Source: Clavibacter sp. (lineage in GTDB: Bacteria; Actinomycetota; Actinomycetes; Nanopelagicales; Nanopelagicaceae). From it: a stretch of DNA of 64,000 bases. Positions 63,079 through 64,000 of the stretch are shown here, one piece after another (position 1 is the stretch's first letter; every line of letters starts with the position of its first letter). The translations under genes were made by a program, and so were the position numbers. The notes under the pieces were generated by a model, which worked only from the letters and a program-made list of their open reading frames with translations, had not been told where the DNA came from and made no database searches. The DNA lies in contig BGOH01000001.1 in assembly GCA_003569145.1 (NCBI GenBank), positions 248,001 to 312,000 on the forward strand. The letters run 5' to 3'.

Positions 63079-63575
63079 TACTGCCCCACCGCCATCTCTA
63101 GCTCTTCAGCCATAACAGAACTTGGCGTTAGTGATCCGCTTCTAAAAGCTTGGCTCAATACCTCACGACCACCGCTTAAAAATCTTGTTGAGATATAAGA
63201 GTCACGGCTATTAAAGGTAATGAAATCCAAGATCTCACCGCTTCGCTTATAGATGGCTTTACCATCAACATTTTCTACCGAGTCCATCACATGCTTTCTA
63301 AATGACTCTCTAATTGATTCGATGATTTCAAATTCATAGTTAGATTTAACCCAATCAACAAAGGCTTTCTCATTTAGAACCTGCGGGGTATTTTTAGGTC
63401 TAATTAGTGAGACTTTAGCAATCTCTTCGCCCTCAAGTGCAGCTTTGGCTGAATCTGCGCCAACTTCCTCAAGAGCCTCGGCAAATTGCCTTCTTAGCCT
63501 GTCCTTGGCTTCTTTAGCAGCATCAGCAATAAGTGTTATTGCTGAGAGTTGAAAGGCTAGCTCTCGTAGATTCAT
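63078..63575 (-). CDS. Phage-type protein of unknown function
   Basis: 165 aa. A helical N-terminus (AKEAKDRLRRQFAEALEEVG), a conserved-looking centre (GEEIAKVSLIRPKNTPQVLNE, KAFVDWVKSNYEFEIIESIR) and a C-terminus with DSYISTRFLSGGREVLSQAF. The same layout (short beta 'KVSL' strand, a 'D/EAAFVxWV' helix, and a closing 'YISxRF-x-x-GGR' motif) recurs in actinophage proteins located by recombination genes. A very strong GGAGG lies 8 nt before the ATG, unlike most genes here. No enzyme motif is seen. Confidence 0.55.
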   Translation of the reverse strand: MNLRELAFQLSAITLIADAAKEAKDRLRRQFAEALEEVGADSAKAALEGEEIAKVSLIRPKNTPQVLNEKAFVDWVKSNYEFEIIESIRESFRKHVMDSVENVDGKAIYKRSGEILDFITFNSRDSYISTRFLSGGREVLSQAFRSGSLTPSSVMAEELEMAVGQ

Positions 63576-63670
63576 CTGTAATACCTCCGGCTTATTTGCT
63601 TATGGAGGTGATTAAAGAGGCAGCCACTGACAATGAGGCAAAAGAGCCTATAAATCAGCGTGTTTAGCCC

Positions 63671-64000
63671 TTATTGGTTAGCTTTTTTAGCCTTTGAGGT
63701 AAGTCTTGATCTCTCGTTTTGATCAAAGATGACTTTTCTGATGCGAACCGTATTTGGAGTGACCTCAACACATTCATCTTCGCGGCAATACTCAAGTGCC
63801 TGCTCTAGATTTAATAGTTTTGGTGGAATTAACTTCTCTGTCTCATCGCTACCTGAGGCGCGCATATTGGTTAACTTCTTCTCGCGCACCACATTGACAT
63901 CCATATCTTCCGGCCTTGAGTTCTCACCAATAACCATTCCTTCATAGACATCAGCGCTTACTTCAACAAATATTGTTCCGCGCTCCTGCAGACCAAAGAT
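63671..64000 (-). CDS. typA: TypA/BipA ribosome-associated GTPase, C-terminal part (cut by window edge)
   Basis: The last ~109 residues of the translational GTPase TypA/BipA. LQERGTIFVEVSADVYEGMVIGENSRPEDMDVNVVREKKLTNMR is the conserved C-terminal domain junction (split here: GMVIGENSRPEDMDVNV); MRASGSDETEKLIPPKLLNLEQALEY and DECVEVTPNTVRIRK follow, ending KKANQ. GTPase motifs lie beyond 64000. A 95-nt gap separates it from the phage-type pair downstream. Confidence 0.96.
   Translation of the reverse strand: MFGLQERGTIFVEVSADVYEGMVIGENSRPEDMDVNVVREKKLTNMRASGSDETEKLIPPKLLNLEQALEYCREDECVEVTPNTVRIRKVIFDQNERSRLTSKAKKANQ

Noticed and set aside
63602-63667. 21-codon plus-strand ORF upstream of the phage-type pair
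   Set aside because: Its GGAGG-like start overlaps antisense sequence, there is no support beyond an ATG-to-stop, and the length is within chance.

Overview
The window is a densely packed bacterial chromosome segment with about 60 protein genes and six features or fewer per intergenic gap. It reads as a streamlined, low-to-moderate GC actinobacterium. Support: an RsrA/SigR redox pair, a WhiB7-type regulator, a two-gene clpP1P2, the fused 2-oxoglutarate decarboxylase Kgd, GlbO, DUF4233 next to folC, and UPF0182-YlbL-DUF2342 gene order. Most same-strand neighbours overlap by 1-4 nt and convergent genes meet with gaps of under 20 nt. A freshwater Nanopelagicales (acI)-like organism fits, but this is inference; no marker proves it and GC was not computed.

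Layout. 1-15440 (minus): growth and proteostasis block, tig / clpP1-clpP2 / clpX / valS-folC-DUF4233-ndk / mreBCD-mrdA-rodA / rne (cut by the window edge). 15473-17720: two tRNAs, a secreted collagen-like protein and a small secreted helical protein, the most accessory-looking stretch. 17743-28220: rpiB, trmB, pepN, HNH, mscS, then the translationally coupled run ettA-thioesterase-glucosidase-MFS-glbO. 28284-32342: tRNA-Arg and the pstSCAB phosphate operon with a PHO box. 32482-39831: orn, a degenerate GGDEF protein, an SDR, kgd, and rsrA-sigR with its own SigR-type promoter. 39835-46879: SRAP and the plus-strand chain aroA-rsgA-hisN-copA-terC. 46939-62539: fMet tRNA, UPF0182, YlbL, DUF2342, a YgjP-like metallopeptidase, DUF5679, a ThiF-like protein, AarF, then whiB7-uvrD2-nudC. 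62536-63575: two phage-type genes. 63671-64000: the typA 3' end.

Regulation visible in the DNA. The whiB7 leader holds a promoter, a 47-codon upstream ORF, a strong intrinsic terminator and a competing antiterminator segment inside the upstream ORF: a readable attenuator. SigR-type promoters (GGGAAT-N18-GTT or close) sit before sigR and, more weakly, clpP1 and clpX, linking disulphide stress to Clp proteolysis. Two 11-nt GTTCACC repeats precede pstS.

Quality note. Seven genes (rodA, a thioesterase, pstC, an SDR, kgd twice, aroA, uvrD2 twice) are broken by single-base frameshifts. Eight of the nine are repaired by adding one base to a short homopolymer. This looks like consensus sequence error rather than gene decay. 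I annotate these as whole genes and state the break.
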